Of a stretch of 64,000 nucleotides of DNA, positions 63,915 to 64,000 are shown in pieces. Origin of the DNA: Pseudoips prasinana (taxonomy: Eukaryota > Arthropoda > Insecta > Lepidoptera > Nolidae); contig OX621252.1 in NCBI GenBank assembly GCA_951640165.1, positions 2,884,501-2,948,500 of the forward strand, written 5' to 3'. Position 1 is the stretch's first letter. Each line of letters starts with the position of its first letter. The notes under the pieces are model-generated. The model saw only the letters and a list, made by a program, of their open reading frames with translations. It searched no databases and was not told where the DNA came from. Made by a program: the position numbers and the translations under genes.

Positions 63915-64000
63915 ATTTTATAACAAACTTCCCAATGATATTAGAGAATTGTCTACGAATAAGTTTAAAATAATTATTAAAGCCAAATTGTGTAGCAGGG
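63915..64000 (+). pseudogene. LINE-R C-terminal fragment, cut by the window end
   Basis: The segment FYNKLPNDIRELSTNKFK matches FYNKLPSDIREMSMNKFK at 10585-10640. It continues past the end of the window. Confidence 0.65.

Overview
The window reads as lepidopteran (moth or butterfly) nuclear DNA: AT-rich, almost without host coding sequence, and packed with repeat types I associate with Lepidoptera. These are short Helitrons ending in a GC hairpin plus CTAG, tRNA-headed SINEs, RTE 3' ends with ATGATG tails, CR1/Jockey-group LINEs, a BEL/Pao LTR element and Tc1/mariner transposons. No bacterial operon, rRNA, true tRNA gene or CRISPR array is visible. Family letters and numbers (Helitron A-F, SINE-1 to SINE-7, LINE-B, -C, -R, repeat D, G, H) are labels for this window only; members were matched to each other by eye, not to a database.

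Layout. 1-11 kb: scattered SINEs, RTE tails, Helitrons and LINE 3' ends. 11.0-12.9 kb: a Helitron carrying a Tc1 transposon with an intact DD34E transposase. 13-23.7 kb: repeats, plus the only convincing host exon (70 bp, 14689-14758, + strand), so at least part of the window is probably intronic. 23.7-32.1 kb: a BEL/Pao element with two apparently identical 202-bp LTRs and a 5-bp target duplication. It is broken by a nonsense codon in gag and by a 2.1-kb mariner-type element with an intact DD41D transposase inserted in pol. 32-40.4 kb: repeats and some unassigned sequence, including a small basic reading frame at 36.3-36.5 kb. 40.4-42.5 kb: a LINE 3' half interrupted by three head-to-tail Helitrons. 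42.6-47.2 kb: a tandem array of roughly 790-bp composite units, one split by a TA-flanked transposon that itself contains a 1.65-kb Helitron. 47-54.6 kb: LINE and SINE fragments. 54.7-59.5 kb: a nearly full-length CR1/Jockey-group LINE with a frameshift late in ORF2. 59.5-64 kb: more SINEs and Helitrons.

The genes do not form a pathway. The history is one of nested insertion: transposon in Helitron, transposon in LTR element, Helitron array in LINE, SINE in Helitron, Helitron in MITE in tandem repeat. The two observations I would follow first are the seamless tandem Helitron trimer (41369-41874), expected from rolling-circle replication, and a set of short snap-back inverted duplications. Two of the latter (11142-11191 and 42497-42616) can be shown, against paralogous copies in this same window, to be insertions of an inverted copy of adjacent sequence.
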